Source of the DNA: Methylococcales bacterium
GTDB taxonomy: Bacteria > Pseudomonadota > Gammaproteobacteria > Methylococcales > Methylomonadaceae
NCBI GenBank assembly: GCA_023144875.1
Contig: JAGLEW010000122.1
Location: forward strand, 1-29,493
Length of the DNA stretch: 29,493 nucleotides
Reading direction: 5' to 3'
Of this stretch, positions 6,534 to 15,672 are shown piece after piece; position 1 is the first letter of the stretch; each line of letters begins with the position of its first letter. Position numbers and translations under genes: made by a program. The notes under the pieces were generated by a model that saw only the letters and a list, made by a program, of their open reading frames with translations, was not told the DNA's origin and searched no databases.

Positions 6534-9023
6534 TTAAAATCTCCAGTTTAGACGCATAAAATATTGCCAGCTATATTCTTTATCACCATCGTAAAAGCGT
6601 TTACCATAACTTGCGCCATAATCTAACTCTAAGCGATCCATTGCTTTCCAGCGATGTTCATAGGCTATTGAATAAATAAAATCATTATTAAACCCTTGTT
6701 GCCAAGAGTTACCAAGGGTTAAAGCTAGCCGCTGATGCCAGCTGGTGTCATAGTGTTGATAGGTTAACCAATCATTTTCAAAGGTAATTTCTGTGCCAAT
6801 TTGATGGCTAGGGCTGTAATAAGGCACATTTGTTTTACTGTTTTGCCCATAATATAAACTTGAACGGGTTGCGAATTTATAAATAGGGCCGCTGTACCAA
6901 CGTTGAAAGTAAGATGCGTTTAAACCAAAACGATTATTACCATCAGTGAAATTTAAGTAATTAAGTCCTAAACTGAGTTCTCGTGATTCGTGCTGTCTAA
7001 ACGTTCCTGTTACATTGAATGAGCGTGCATAGACATTATTTTTTAATGCGCGTAAGGGGGTTTGCAAGCTAAAGCTTTCAAATAAACTTGAAATACTCCA
7101 CTGATCATCAAATTGATAACTGCCTCCAATTGAAACCCCGACCATATTTTTAGCATAACTATTATGATGAATTTCAGCGGTTACTTGATAATCGGGGCGT
7201 GTGTATTCGACTCCGATGCCTTGACGATGGGTTTCGCCTTTGCCTTCGCTAAAGGTGGCTTTGGTCCACCGATAATGCCCAAATACACGAAAATTATAAT
7301 CAATTGGCGCTGAATAAAGATAAGAGTCAATTTCTAAGCCACGACTCCCATTTTGTTGGGCACCGCGACTTTCACTGCCATTGACACTTACTTTAAGCTC
7401 AGGGTCATCATGAATTGTCCATAAGCGGTATTGTTTTTGAGCGTGTTTATTTTCAGGGTATCGTTTATAAGTATCTGTGGCTTGTTTTTCAGCCTCTCGA
7501 TAGCGTCTTAGCGCTAAAAAATTTCGTGCTAAGGCAATTTTAAGCCCGACATTTTTAGGCTCAACACTCAGGCCGATTTCAAACTCTTCTTGTGCGCGTC
7601 TTGCCCAACCACGCCAATAATAAACCGTGCCTAAACGAGAACGTAAATCTTGATTATGGGGCGCGCTATCGGATAAAAATTTAGTTCGCTCTTCGGCTAA
7701 CTCTAAATCGGAAAAATAAGCCTTTGAAATGGCAAACACCGATTCTGATTGCGTTTTATTGGGGTTTTCTGCGGTGAATTTTTTAGTTTTTTGAGTATTA
7801 GGGTTGTAATATTTTTTGATATGACGAATCGCTTGCTCACTAACCAATTTTTTAATCATTTCATTACTATCAGTGTAATCTTCCCCTTCTAAATAAGTAT
7901 AAAAAAGTGAAAGGCGCAATGGAAAGCTTTTAGGCTGTTTTGCTAATGCTTGGAGGTAATATTTCTCGGCTAAATCAGGTTGCTCTAAATATAAATAGGC
8001 ATCGCCGACCGCTATAATGGATGGAATGGGTAAGGTAATATTTTCATCAAATAATTTTTGAGCTTCATCGACAACACGTTGCATATAAACCCGATCACGC
8101 AGAGCGATTAACAAATCAAATCGGGCTCTTTGATCCCACGTTTTATCTTTTAAAGTTCGGGTATTAGCGTAGGTAATATTTCGGCTGATTTCATCAATGG
8201 CTCGGTCGGTATCGTTATAACGAAGTTGGTCGTTATCATCATTACCAATTCCACCCCAGCGTACCCAATAAGCAGCGGTATCCCAATGTAAATGTGCCAT
8301 TTCATCGCTGTCTAAGGTTTTTGAAGGCGCATTTCTCACCATGTGTTTGGCTTGGCTTGGTGCGCCGAGTTTGCTGGTCACTAAAATTTTGCGTTTAGTG
8401 GCATAGCGATGACTGTTTTTTAAATCCAAAACTTGGTCATAATACGTCAGTGCTTTAAAGAGCTTTCCTGCCATTTCATAGGCATAACCGATGGTGAAAA
8501 TTATTTCAGTATGATTAGGGTGTTGATTATCCAATGGAAATAAAATATTTAAGGCGGCTTGGGTAAAACCTTGATCGATATAAACAAAAGATAAGCCTAA
8601 ATAGGATGTAATTCTTTTAGGGTATCGTCTAATAATAGTTTCATACCATTGTTGACTTTGTTTATACTGTTTTAGATTTCGAGCCGAATGCGCCATTGCG
8701 TCAAGTACATAAGCACGAACCGCTTCTATGGGGACTTTTTTTGCTAACACTAAAACTTCTTTATCTTTACCAGCGGACGCTAAAATTTGAATATAATCGG
8801 ATAAATAGGTTATATTTTGGGGGTATTCTGCGTGCAACGTTTTAAATAGGTTCAGCGATTGACCATATTGTTTTTCTTTCGCATAACTTAACGCTTCTTG
8901 ATAACGTTGTTGTCCCATTGTCTCTGCTTGAGCATGAGCTAATAGTAAAAATCCTAATAAACTAATGTGGACAGAAAGGGAGAAAAGATTTTTTATTATT
9001 GGAACTACTATTTTAGATTTCAT
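6534..9023 (-). CDS. pgaA: Poly-beta-1,6-GlcNAc export porin PgaA
   Basis: PgaA is the outer-membrane exporter of poly-GlcNAc: a periplasmic TPR superhelix fused to a beta-barrel. The 829-residue protein starts with a signal peptide (to ~AHAQA, residue 33). TPR-like helical repeats follow to ~540 (for example QQWYETIIRRYPKRITSYLG and EEFEIGLSVEPKNVGLKIAL). From ~550 to the end alternating strands form the barrel, finishing with the aromatic C-terminus FMRLNWRF expected of BAM substrates. It is the first gene of the pgaABC operon and is divergent from the flavoprotein gene at 9175. The 151-base gap between them holds a CRP-like palindrome. The start has only a weak ribosome-binding site. Confidence 0.9.
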   Translation of the reverse strand: MKSKIVVPIIKNLFSLSVHISLLGFLLLAHAQAETMGQQRYQEALSYAKEKQYGQSLNLFKTLHAEYPQNITYLSDYIQILASAGKDKEVLVLAKKVPIEAVRAYVLDAMAHSARNLKQYKQSQQWYETIIRRYPKRITSYLGLSFVYIDQGFTQAALNILFPLDNQHPNHTEIIFTIGYAYEMAGKLFKALTYYDQVLDLKNSHRYATKRKILVTSKLGAPSQAKHMVRNAPSKTLDSDEMAHLHWDTAAYWVRWGGIGNDDNDQLRYNDTDRAIDEISRNITYANTRTLKDKTWDQRARFDLLIALRDRVYMQRVVDEAQKLFDENITLPIPSIIAVGDAYLYLEQPDLAEKYYLQALAKQPKSFPLRLSLFYTYLEGEDYTDSNEMIKKLVSEQAIRHIKKYYNPNTQKTKKFTAENPNKTQSESVFAISKAYFSDLELAEERTKFLSDSAPHNQDLRSRLGTVYYWRGWARRAQEEFEIGLSVEPKNVGLKIALARNFLALRRYREAEKQATDTYKRYPENKHAQKQYRLWTIHDDPELKVSVNGSESRGAQQNGSRGLEIDSYLYSAPIDYNFRVFGHYRWTKATFSEGKGETHRQGIGVEYTRPDYQVTAEIHHNSYAKNMVGVSIGGSYQFDDQWSISSLFESFSLQTPLRALKNNVYARSFNVTGTFRQHESRELSLGLNYLNFTDGNNRFGLNASYFQRWYSGPIYKFATRSSLYYGQNSKTNVPYYSPSHQIGTEITFENDWLTYQHYDTSWHQRLALTLGNSWQQGFNNDFIYSIAYEHRWKAMDRLELDYGASYGKRFYDGDKEYSWQYFMRLNWRF

Positions 9024-9100
9024 CTGAAAGTACTCGTAGCAAAACGTATAATGATATTTTATACTATAACCTAATATTTCAATGACAGACCGAATGAACA

Positions 9101-9114
9101 GTGATTTGAATCAC
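9101..9114. promoter_or_regulatory. CRP/Vfr-like palindromic operator
   Basis: GTGATT-TG-AATCAC is a perfect 6-base inverted repeat. With flanks it reads AGTGA-N6-TCACA, one base away from the CRP half-site pair TGTGA-N6-TCACA. It overlaps the -35 box of the rightward promoter and lies about 78 bases upstream of the pgaA start codon, so it could repress the flavoprotein gene or activate pgaA. Assignment to a CRP-family protein is inference from the motif alone. Confidence 0.45.
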
Positions 9115-9134
9115 ATTAAAAAGCGTAGTATAAA
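9106..9134 (+). promoter_or_regulatory. Sigma-70 type promoter of the YhiN-like flavoprotein gene
   Basis: TTGAAT at 9106-9111 and TATAAA at 9129-9134 are separated by exactly 17 bases. The predicted start is near 9141, about 34 bases before the ATG at 9175. The -35 box lies inside the CRP-like palindrome at 9101-9114. Confidence 0.65.
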
Positions 9135-9174
9135 TGTTAGATAATTCTTGTTATTCGCTTCCAATTTTTAAACT

Positions 9175-10386
9175 ATGAATGAGGTCAATACAATATCTAC
9201 TGAAAAAATGCAGCAATTTGATAGTATTATCATAGGGGCGGGGGCATCAGGATTGATGTGCGCAATAGAAGCAGGGAAAAGAGGTCGTAAGGTTTTAGTT
9301 TTAGACCATGCTAATAAAATAGGCAAAAAAATTCTCATGTCAGGAGGTGGGCGGTGCAACTTTACAAATTATACGGTTGATGCCGAGCAGTATCTGTCGT
9401 CTAATTCACACTTTTGTAAATCTGCCTTGAGTCGCTATAGCCAATGGGACTTTCTCGCCTTGATTGACCGCTATCAAATTCCCTTTCATGAGCGTGAACA
9501 TGAGCAATTATTTTGTGATAAGAGCGCTAAAGATATTGTTAATTTGCTATTAAATGAAACAAAACGCGCAAAAGTGGTTATAAACCTTAATATTGACGTT
9601 AGAGGTATCAAAAAAGTTAATAATTTTTTTGTGATATACACCACAAATTTAATTTTATGCAGTCCATCACTGACCATTGCGACGGGAGGCTTATCAATTC
9701 CTAAAATAGGTGCGAGTCCTTTTGGCTATAAAATAGCCAAACAATTTAATATACCCGTTGTGCCAACCCGTGCAGGATTAGTTCCTTTTACCTTACATGT
9801 TGAAGATAAAGAAAAATTATCAAAACTTTCAGGGATAGCGGTGAAATGTTTGGTTAATAATCGAGGTCAATGCTTTAAAGATAATTTATTATTTACGCAT
9901 CGAGGTTTAAGTGGCCCCGTTATTTTACAAATATCTTCTTATTGGCAAGCAGGAGATATGATTGAGATTAATTTATTACCCGATATAGATTTAAGCAGGC
10001 TCTTAATGCAACAACGCCAATTGGTAAAAACAACTAAAGTGAAAACTTTTTTAAGTGATCATTTACCGAAACGATTATTAACTACTTTTTTGCCCTCCGC
10101 TGTATTAGAAATGGTATTAGCAAATTTATCGGATAAAAAAATCCAGTTAATTTGTCAAAAATTACAACAATGGCAATTGCAACCGAATGCAACCGAAGGC
10201 TATCGAACCGCTGAAGTGACGCTCGGTGGGGTGGATTGCCATGCCATATCATCGAAAACGTTTGAAAGCCATCAGGTAAAAGGGCTTTATTTTATTGGGG
10301 AAGTGTTGGATGTAACGGGGCAATTAGGCGGTTATAATTTTCAATGGGCATGGTCATCTGGGTGGTGTGCAGGGCAATATGTTTAA
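9175..10386 (+). CDS. HI0933/YhiN-type NAD(P)/FAD-dependent oxidoreductase
   Basis: A 403-residue flavoprotein of the HI0933/YhiN family, related to the bile-acid reductase BaiN; the physiological substrate in proteobacteria is not established. The N-terminal dinucleotide motif IIIGAGASGLMCA binds FAD. KKILMSGGGRCNFTN, LLFTHRGLSGPVILQISSYW and the C-terminal FIGEVLDVTGQLGGYNFQWA are family hallmarks, matching E. coli YhiN along the whole length. The start is uncertain: ATG 9175 lacks a clear ribosome-binding site, and ATG 9208 (MQQFDSIIIGAG) would match the usual N-terminus better and give 392 residues. No membrane segment is visible. It is divergent from pgaA, 36 bases before the ATPase gene that follows. 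Confidence 0.9.
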   Translation: MNEVNTISTEKMQQFDSIIIGAGASGLMCAIEAGKRGRKVLVLDHANKIGKKILMSGGGRCNFTNYTVDAEQYLSSNSHFCKSALSRYSQWDFLALIDRYQIPFHEREHEQLFCDKSAKDIVNLLLNETKRAKVVINLNIDVRGIKKVNNFFVIYTTNLILCSPSLTIATGGLSIPKIGASPFGYKIAKQFNIPVVPTRAGLVPFTLHVEDKEKLSKLSGIAVKCLVNNRGQCFKDNLLFTHRGLSGPVILQISSYWQAGDMIEINLLPDIDLSRLLMQQRQLVKTTKVKTFLSDHLPKRLLTTFLPSAVLEMVLANLSDKKIQLICQKLQQWQLQPNATEGYRTAEVTLGGVDCHAISSKTFESHQVKGLYFIGEVLDVTGQLGGYNFQWAWSSGWCAGQYV

Positions 10387-10422
10387 AAGTATTACAAGTG
10401 TTTCAACGCGTCGTTAAAATTT

Positions 10423-12195
10423 ATGAATCATTCTTTAAGAGAAAGCAAACTAACCGTTATTCATCTTTTACATTGGCTGAAAGAAGACCAAATTATTTCC
10501 GAAAAAGATTATAAAAATTGTAAAAACTATGGAAAAAATATTACGTCGAAACATCCGTTAAATTTAATTGCCGATTGTGAGATTCATAATCAAACCCAAG
10601 CAAATCAGTTGATGACCTTGGAGCTTTTAAGTCAATGGTTGGCGAAAAAAGTAAAGTTGCCTTATTTTCATATTGATCCACTAAAAATTGATGTGACCTC
10701 CATTACGAAGCTTTGCAGTTTAAGTTACGCGCAAAATCATAATATTTTGCCGATTAAGGTCTCAGACAGGGAAGTTATTATTGCCACTGCTGAGCCGTAT
10801 ATCCGAAATTGGGAAGCTGATTTTAGAGAAATACAAGCGGGGTCGATTAAACGCGTCATTGCAAATCCAGATGCAATTAAACGTTATTCATTGGAATTTT
10901 ATGCATTTGCTAAATCGTTAAAAGGCGCTGAAATTTCGGCGGCAGGCAAAGTACAAAACACCATACAAAATTTTGAACAATTATTAGAATTGGGCGAAAG
11001 TAAAAATCTGGATGCCAATCATCAACATATTGTCAATTTAGTGAGTTGGTTGCTGCAATATGCCTTTGATCAACGTGCGAGCGATATTCATATTGAACCG
11101 CGCCGAGATCAAGGAAATGTTCGGTTTAGAATTGATGGTTTATTGCATTCCGTTTATAAATTACCCTCAACGGTGATGAGTGCGGTGATGAGTCGTTTTA
11201 AAATTTTAGGACGAATGAATATTGCTGAAAAGCGGTTGCCACAAGATGGGCGTATTAAAACTAAAACTCAGGCAAATAAAGAAATTGAACTGCGGCTTTC
11301 AACCATGCCGACCGCCTTTGGTGAAAAATTGGTCATGCGTATTTTTGATCCTGAAGTGTTGTTACGTGATTATCAGCAATTAGGCTTTAGCCCGCGTGAA
11401 CAGAAAATTTGGACGACAATGAGTGGCAAACTTCATGGCATTATTTTGGTTACAGGGCCAACAGGATCAGGTAAAACCACGACTTTGTATTCCACCCTTA
11501 AGCATCTTGCGACCCCTGAAATTAATTTATGCACAGTGGAAGACCCAATTGAACAAGTTGAACCCAATTTTAATCAGATGCAAGTGCAGGCAAATATTGG
11601 ACTGACTTTTGCCAGTGGTATCCGAGCTTTAATGCGTCAAGACCCTGATATTATTATGATTGGCGAGATCAGAGATTCTGAAACTGCTGAAATGGCGATT
11701 CAAGCATCCTTAACGGGGCATTTAGTTTTTTCGACGTTGCATACCAACAATGCCCCATCCGCGATTAGTCGATTATTAAATATTGGCGCGCCTGCGTATT
11801 TAATTCAGCAAACGTTATTGGGTATTATGGCGCAACGTTTATTACGACTTTTATGCCCTCATTGTAAAAAACCGTATCGCTTGAGTGATGAACAATGGCA
11901 AGAATTAACCAAACCGTTTACATTCAACAAACCCGCACATATTTATCAGGCAAACGGCTGTGTTGAATGTCGCCAGACTGGCTATTCGGGTCGAGTGGGC
12001 ATTTATGAAATTCTGGAAAACAGCATCGCTCTTCGAAAATTAATCATTAATGATTGCGAGACACATGCTTTGCAAAAGCAGGCAATTAAAGATGGAATGC
12101 GACCTTTACGCCTCAGTGCGGTCGAAAAAATGGGTGAAGGGTTAACTTCTCTCGATGAAATTTTAAGAGTGACCCCTGAAATGATGATGCTTTAA
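10423..12195 (+). CDS. GspE/PilB-family secretion or pilus assembly ATPase
   Basis: A 590-residue hexameric-type AAA-like ATPase of the type II secretion/type IV pilus family. Residues ~10-165 form a divergent N-terminal MshEN/GspE-N region. Then come the conserved N2 segment (DQRASDIHIEPR), Walker A VTGPTGSGKTTT at ~343-354, Asp box, Walker B DPDIIMIGEIRD at ~407-418, and the His box (TGHLVFSTLHTN). A tetracysteine zinc site is present: C478-x2-C481 and C513-x2-C516, typical of GspE and PilB-like members. No platform, pseudopilin or secretin gene is nearby, so it cannot be assigned to secretion or pili from context. It converges with the gene at 12201, leaving only five bases between them. 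Confidence 0.88.
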   Translation: MNHSLRESKLTVIHLLHWLKEDQIISEKDYKNCKNYGKNITSKHPLNLIADCEIHNQTQANQLMTLELLSQWLAKKVKLPYFHIDPLKIDVTSITKLCSLSYAQNHNILPIKVSDREVIIATAEPYIRNWEADFREIQAGSIKRVIANPDAIKRYSLEFYAFAKSLKGAEISAAGKVQNTIQNFEQLLELGESKNLDANHQHIVNLVSWLLQYAFDQRASDIHIEPRRDQGNVRFRIDGLLHSVYKLPSTVMSAVMSRFKILGRMNIAEKRLPQDGRIKTKTQANKEIELRLSTMPTAFGEKLVMRIFDPEVLLRDYQQLGFSPREQKIWTTMSGKLHGIILVTGPTGSGKTTTLYSTLKHLATPEINLCTVEDPIEQVEPNFNQMQVQANIGLTFASGIRALMRQDPDIIMIGEIRDSETAEMAIQASLTGHLVFSTLHTNNAPSAISRLLNIGAPAYLIQQTLLGIMAQRLLRLLCPHCKKPYRLSDEQWQELTKPFTFNKPAHIYQANGCVECRQTGYSGRVGIYEILENSIALRKLIINDCETHALQKQAIKDGMRPLRLSAVEKMGEGLTSLDEILRVTPEMMML

Positions 12196-12200
12196 GTTTT

Positions 12201-12770
12201 TTAATCATCGGAACAATGCTTAGCAACACGCTCATCTGTCCAATTATTTAATTTAATTCTTTGAGGCGTAATTTTAAAGGCTTTTTTATTTTTAATACCA
12301 CGACCTGTTAATAAATTAAGGTCACACTCAAAGGTTTTTTTAAGATCCAGCGTATCATAGCTGTTATAGGTATAACCTCCGACAATAAAGTTTTTATCAC
12401 GATAGGAGATGGTTAAGGTTTGTTGCCATCGATTACGACCGACGCTATCATTTTCAGAGTTGATCAACAAGGAGCCACGCCCTTTGGCTTTTAAGTAAGG
12501 CTCAGTACCCTCCATTGTTCCCGTCCAAACAATATTTTTTTTATAAATAAAGGGTTGTAGTCCTTTTTTGGTGGCTAAAAAAATATACAGTTCAACCATG
12601 TCTTTATTCTTCATTAAAACGGCCGCATCTAAACGCTTATCTTGATTCCAATCCCCTGTTGCAACACTGATGGTCTTGGGGTTTTTAGCATAAATTATGG
12701 GGCTGATTGACATAAGTAATAAGCTCAAGCAGAGCATGGGTTTAGCATTTAATTTTGAGAGTATTTTCAT
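12201..12770 (-). CDS. Exported hypothetical protein with FG-GAP/VCBS-like calcium motif
   Basis: I do not recognise a named family. From ATG 12770 the product has 189 residues: a signal peptide at 1-28 (MKILSK..., hydrophobic LSLLLMSISPIIYA) and then a mature domain. Near its start D40-W-N42-Q-D44-K-R-L-D48 matches the DxNxDxxxD calcium loop of FG-GAP/VCBS beta-propeller repeats. Two cysteines in the mature C-terminal third (FECDL and KHCSDD) may form a disulfide. An in-frame ATG at 12818 would add 16 polar residues ahead of the signal peptide; the 12770 start has AAGG seven bases upstream and is preferred. It is probably periplasmic or surface-attached; one repeat is too few for a full propeller. 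Confidence 0.7.
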   Translation of the reverse strand: MKILSKLNAKPMLCLSLLLMSISPIIYAKNPKTISVATGDWNQDKRLDAAVLMKNKDMVELYIFLATKKGLQPFIYKKNIVWTGTMEGTEPYLKAKGRGSLLINSENDSVGRNRWQQTLTISYRDKNFIVGGYTYNSYDTLDLKKTFECDLNLLTGRGIKNKKAFKITPQRIKLNNWTDERVAKHCSDD

Positions 12771-12924
12771 TTCCAAACCTTGTCGGTAATTAAAAAAACG
12801 GTATTTTTCATAAAGCATAAGGTTTTTTACGGTTTATGCAAAGAAAAAGAATTTTAAAATCTCTATACTATAACGTTTTATTCCTCCTTTCGAGTTGCAA
12901 CCAACTAAAGACCCACGAACCAAT

Positions 12925-15672
12925 ATGGCTGAAGCACTCAACAAAGAAGCGATCAAAATTTTAAAAACCCCGCCTTACATTGGCTTACGTCCCTTTGAAA
13001 GAGCGGATAAGGAATTATTTTTTGGGCGTGATGGCTGTGTCCAAGAAATATTGGCGTTGTTAGAAACGACTAAATTTTTAACGATTATCGGTGAAGCGCA
13101 TTCGGGGAAAACCTCGTTAACCAAATGTGGGTTAGAAAATTGGATTTTAAGTAATAATGCATCAATACCTGATAGAAAATGGCATATTGTTAGTTTTCGC
13201 CCCGCAAGTAATCCCTATTTAGAACTTACGAATGCTTTGTTAGAACCCGATGGGCTTGGTGAAGGCTTTCTTCATCATTTTGACAGTAAGGAACACGCTC
13301 ATAAATTTTTAAATCACAACTTAATGTTTGGGAGTAATAGTCTTCATAGTATTTTATCTCATAAACCCATACCGACAGGGCATCGGATATTACTGATTTG
13401 TGATCAATTTGAAGACCTGTTTCACTTATGGGAAAAAAAACCAGAAATTGCTAATGAGATTGTCGATTTATTGATTGATAGTAGCTACCCTGCGCCCTTT
13501 AAGAAGAAAACCAGTAAAGATATTTTTGTTATTATTAATTTACGTTCTTCTTTTTTGAACAGTGTTCCTATCTTTCCAAAACTTGAACAAATAATTCAAA
13601 AAAGGCTGTATCTACCGCCACAATTGACTGAAGAGCAATTAAAAACCATCATTAGTGAGCCGATGAAAATATCGAAGGCTCGGTTAGCAGTGGCATTAAA
13701 AAAACAAGAAGATGCGATTAAGCTCAAAAAAATAACCCCAGCGGAAGCGGCGATTGCAAAAATTTATAAAGAGTCGGTCAAAGAATCGAATGACTATTAT
13801 AAAAGTGAAGCGGACAAAAAAAAGAAACCTGCCGACAAAAAAGCAAAGCCAAAACCTGTTAAGAAAAAAGAAATAATTAGTGATGTTTCGCCTAAATTAA
13901 TTGATGCTATATTAAAAGATATTAAAAATAAAAAAGATCAGTTACCCCTTTTGCAACATATTTTAAGACGGATGTGGGAGTTAGATTTTATTCCAGGCGA
14001 ACATCATTTTACAGAGGCACTTTACGGAAAACCTGAGATTCGCAGTATTGATCAAGCACTTGAAGCACATTTAGAACAAACTTATTATGTGTTAGATGGT
14101 AAGCAAACGCACATTGCCGAAATTTTATTTCGCCAAATGACATTAAGTAAAAAAACCACTCAACCGCCTATTTTACATTTTCCCGTCAAATTAGAATTAG
14201 TTGCTACTTTATCGGGCAGTGCTATTAAAGATGTTATTGTTGTGGTGGATATCTTTCGTACGCTAGAACGTATGTTTTTAACCCCTGCTTTACCGGTTAA
14301 ATTAACCGCAAAAATGGAAGTAGATATTGCTCATGATACGGTGGCTACTTATTGGAAGCGCATTAAAGGATGGCAAAAAAAGGAAGTTGATGCTCAAAAA
14401 AATTATGAGCGACTCAATACCGCAGTGAAAGCGTATAAAGAAAAAAAAGGGGATTTATTAAGAGGGCCAGAAATTAAAAAAATTTGGGCATGGTCTCAAA
14501 AAGAGCCTTTTAATAAAGTCTGGGCAAAGCACTATAAATGTGATTTTGATAAAATAAAACCCTATTTATCGAAAAGTCAATATCAAAGTCAAAATTTTAA
14601 ATATTTTTTATGGGCTGTTATCGCTTTTATTGTTTGTGTGACTGGCGTGGGTTCCTTTAAATTTTATCAAGAACAAGTACGCGAAGACGATTCTTTAGAA
14701 GCATTAAAAATGATCAAAAGAGAATCAATCACACCAAATAATCGCGATGCTATTGAAAAGATGTTTAAAAAACTAATTGAACGTAAGCCGAATAACCCTT
14801 ATGCGTGGATGTATTCAGGCATTGCGTTAAAACAGCAAGGACGAATGGGTGAGGCAGAAGAAGCGTTACGCACAGCGAATGATTTATTACCCGATAATAG
14901 TGAGATTTTATTAGAACTTTCCAAGTTATTGATTGAAAAAAAGGAATATTCGGATGCGTATAAATTTTTAAAAGAAGCTTCTAATAATATTGGAAATAAT
15001 TATGAAGAGGATATTTTAGAATATCTTGGTGATGCATTAATACGAAAAGAAGGGCTTCAGCGTTCAGAAGAACAGCAAAAAGAAGATTGGGAAGAGGCGG
15101 TTGATCACTATAATGATGTGTTGGATTATTCCCCTAAAAATGACATTGTGTTAAATAAATTAGGTCAAGTATTAAGCTTATTAGAACGCAATGATGAAGC
15201 CATTGAAATGTTGGAAAAAGCATTGGGTTTTAATCCCAATAGTGTTGAGCATAGACGTATTTACGGAGTGGTTTTATTAAAAGTTAAGCGTTTTTCGGAT
15301 GCCATTAAAGAATTTCAGTTAACGGTGGAGCTTGAAGGGAATAGTGATGAAAATTTGAAAAATTTAGGCATTGCCTATGATCAAAACAGCCAATTTAAAA
15401 AGGCGGTGGAAGCCTTTCAATTGGCGGTTAAGTTGAAGCAAGATAATGAAGATAATCACCGTTATTTAGGTGATACGTTGATGAAGCAGAAAAAATTTGA
15501 AGGCGCTCGAAAAGCTTATGAAACCGCACGTAACATAAATCCTTCAAAAAGAAATTTAATGAATAATGCCAAAGCGTTAGAAAAATTAAAACGTTTTGGG
15601 GATGCGAATAATTTAAATGCCATTGCCGCAGGACTTAAAGATAAAGAAGTTTTAACGGTGAATTTTGACTAA
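12925..15672 (+). CDS. Membrane-anchored nSTAND1 NTPase with TPR repeats
   Basis: A 915-residue STAND-type signalling NTPase. Residues ~15-540 are the nSTAND1 module: the entry motif PYIGLRPFERADKELFFGRD, Walker A GEAHSGKTS at ~56-64, and Walker B LLICDQFEDLF at ~156-166. A lysine-rich insert (KKKKPADKKAKPKPVKKKE) interrupts it near 300-320. One transmembrane helix at ~558-578 (LWAVIAFIVCVTGVGSF) separates it from a C-terminal tail of about 330 residues built of TPR repeats, probably periplasmic. Such proteins sense ligands through the repeats and act through an effector; none is recognisable here. A TTG at 12895 would add ten residues; ATG 12925 is preferred, though neither has a good ribosome-binding site. 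The gene converges on the sugar transferase. Confidence 0.82.
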   Translation: MAEALNKEAIKILKTPPYIGLRPFERADKELFFGRDGCVQEILALLETTKFLTIIGEAHSGKTSLTKCGLENWILSNNASIPDRKWHIVSFRPASNPYLELTNALLEPDGLGEGFLHHFDSKEHAHKFLNHNLMFGSNSLHSILSHKPIPTGHRILLICDQFEDLFHLWEKKPEIANEIVDLLIDSSYPAPFKKKTSKDIFVIINLRSSFLNSVPIFPKLEQIIQKRLYLPPQLTEEQLKTIISEPMKISKARLAVALKKQEDAIKLKKITPAEAAIAKIYKESVKESNDYYKSEADKKKKPADKKAKPKPVKKKEIISDVSPKLIDAILKDIKNKKDQLPLLQHILRRMWELDFIPGEHHFTEALYGKPEIRSIDQALEAHLEQTYYVLDGKQTHIAEILFRQMTLSKKTTQPPILHFPVKLELVATLSGSAIKDVIVVVDIFRTLERMFLTPALPVKLTAKMEVDIAHDTVATYWKRIKGWQKKEVDAQKNYERLNTAVKAYKEKKGDLLRGPEIKKIWAWSQKEPFNKVWAKHYKCDFDKIKPYLSKSQYQSQNFKYFLWAVIAFIVCVTGVGSFKFYQEQVREDDSLEALKMIKRESITPNNRDAIEKMFKKLIERKPNNPYAWMYSGIALKQQGRMGEAEEALRTANDLLPDNSEILLELSKLLIEKKEYSDAYKFLKEASNNIGNNYEEDILEYLGDALIRKEGLQRSEEQQKEDWEEAVDHYNDVLDYSPKNDIVLNKLGQVLSLLERNDEAIEMLEKALGFNPNSVEHRRIYGVVLLKVKRFSDAIKEFQLTVELEGNSDENLKNLGIAYDQNSQFKKAVEAFQLAVKLKQDNEDNHRYLGDTLMKQKKFEGARKAYETARNINPSKRNLMNNAKALEKLKRFGDANNLNAIAAGLKDKEVLTVNFD

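Noticed and set aside
12881..12890. Minus-strand AAAGGAGGAA, a near-perfect Shine-Dalgarno sequence
   Set aside because: No start codon follows at a suitable distance on that strand; taken as chance.
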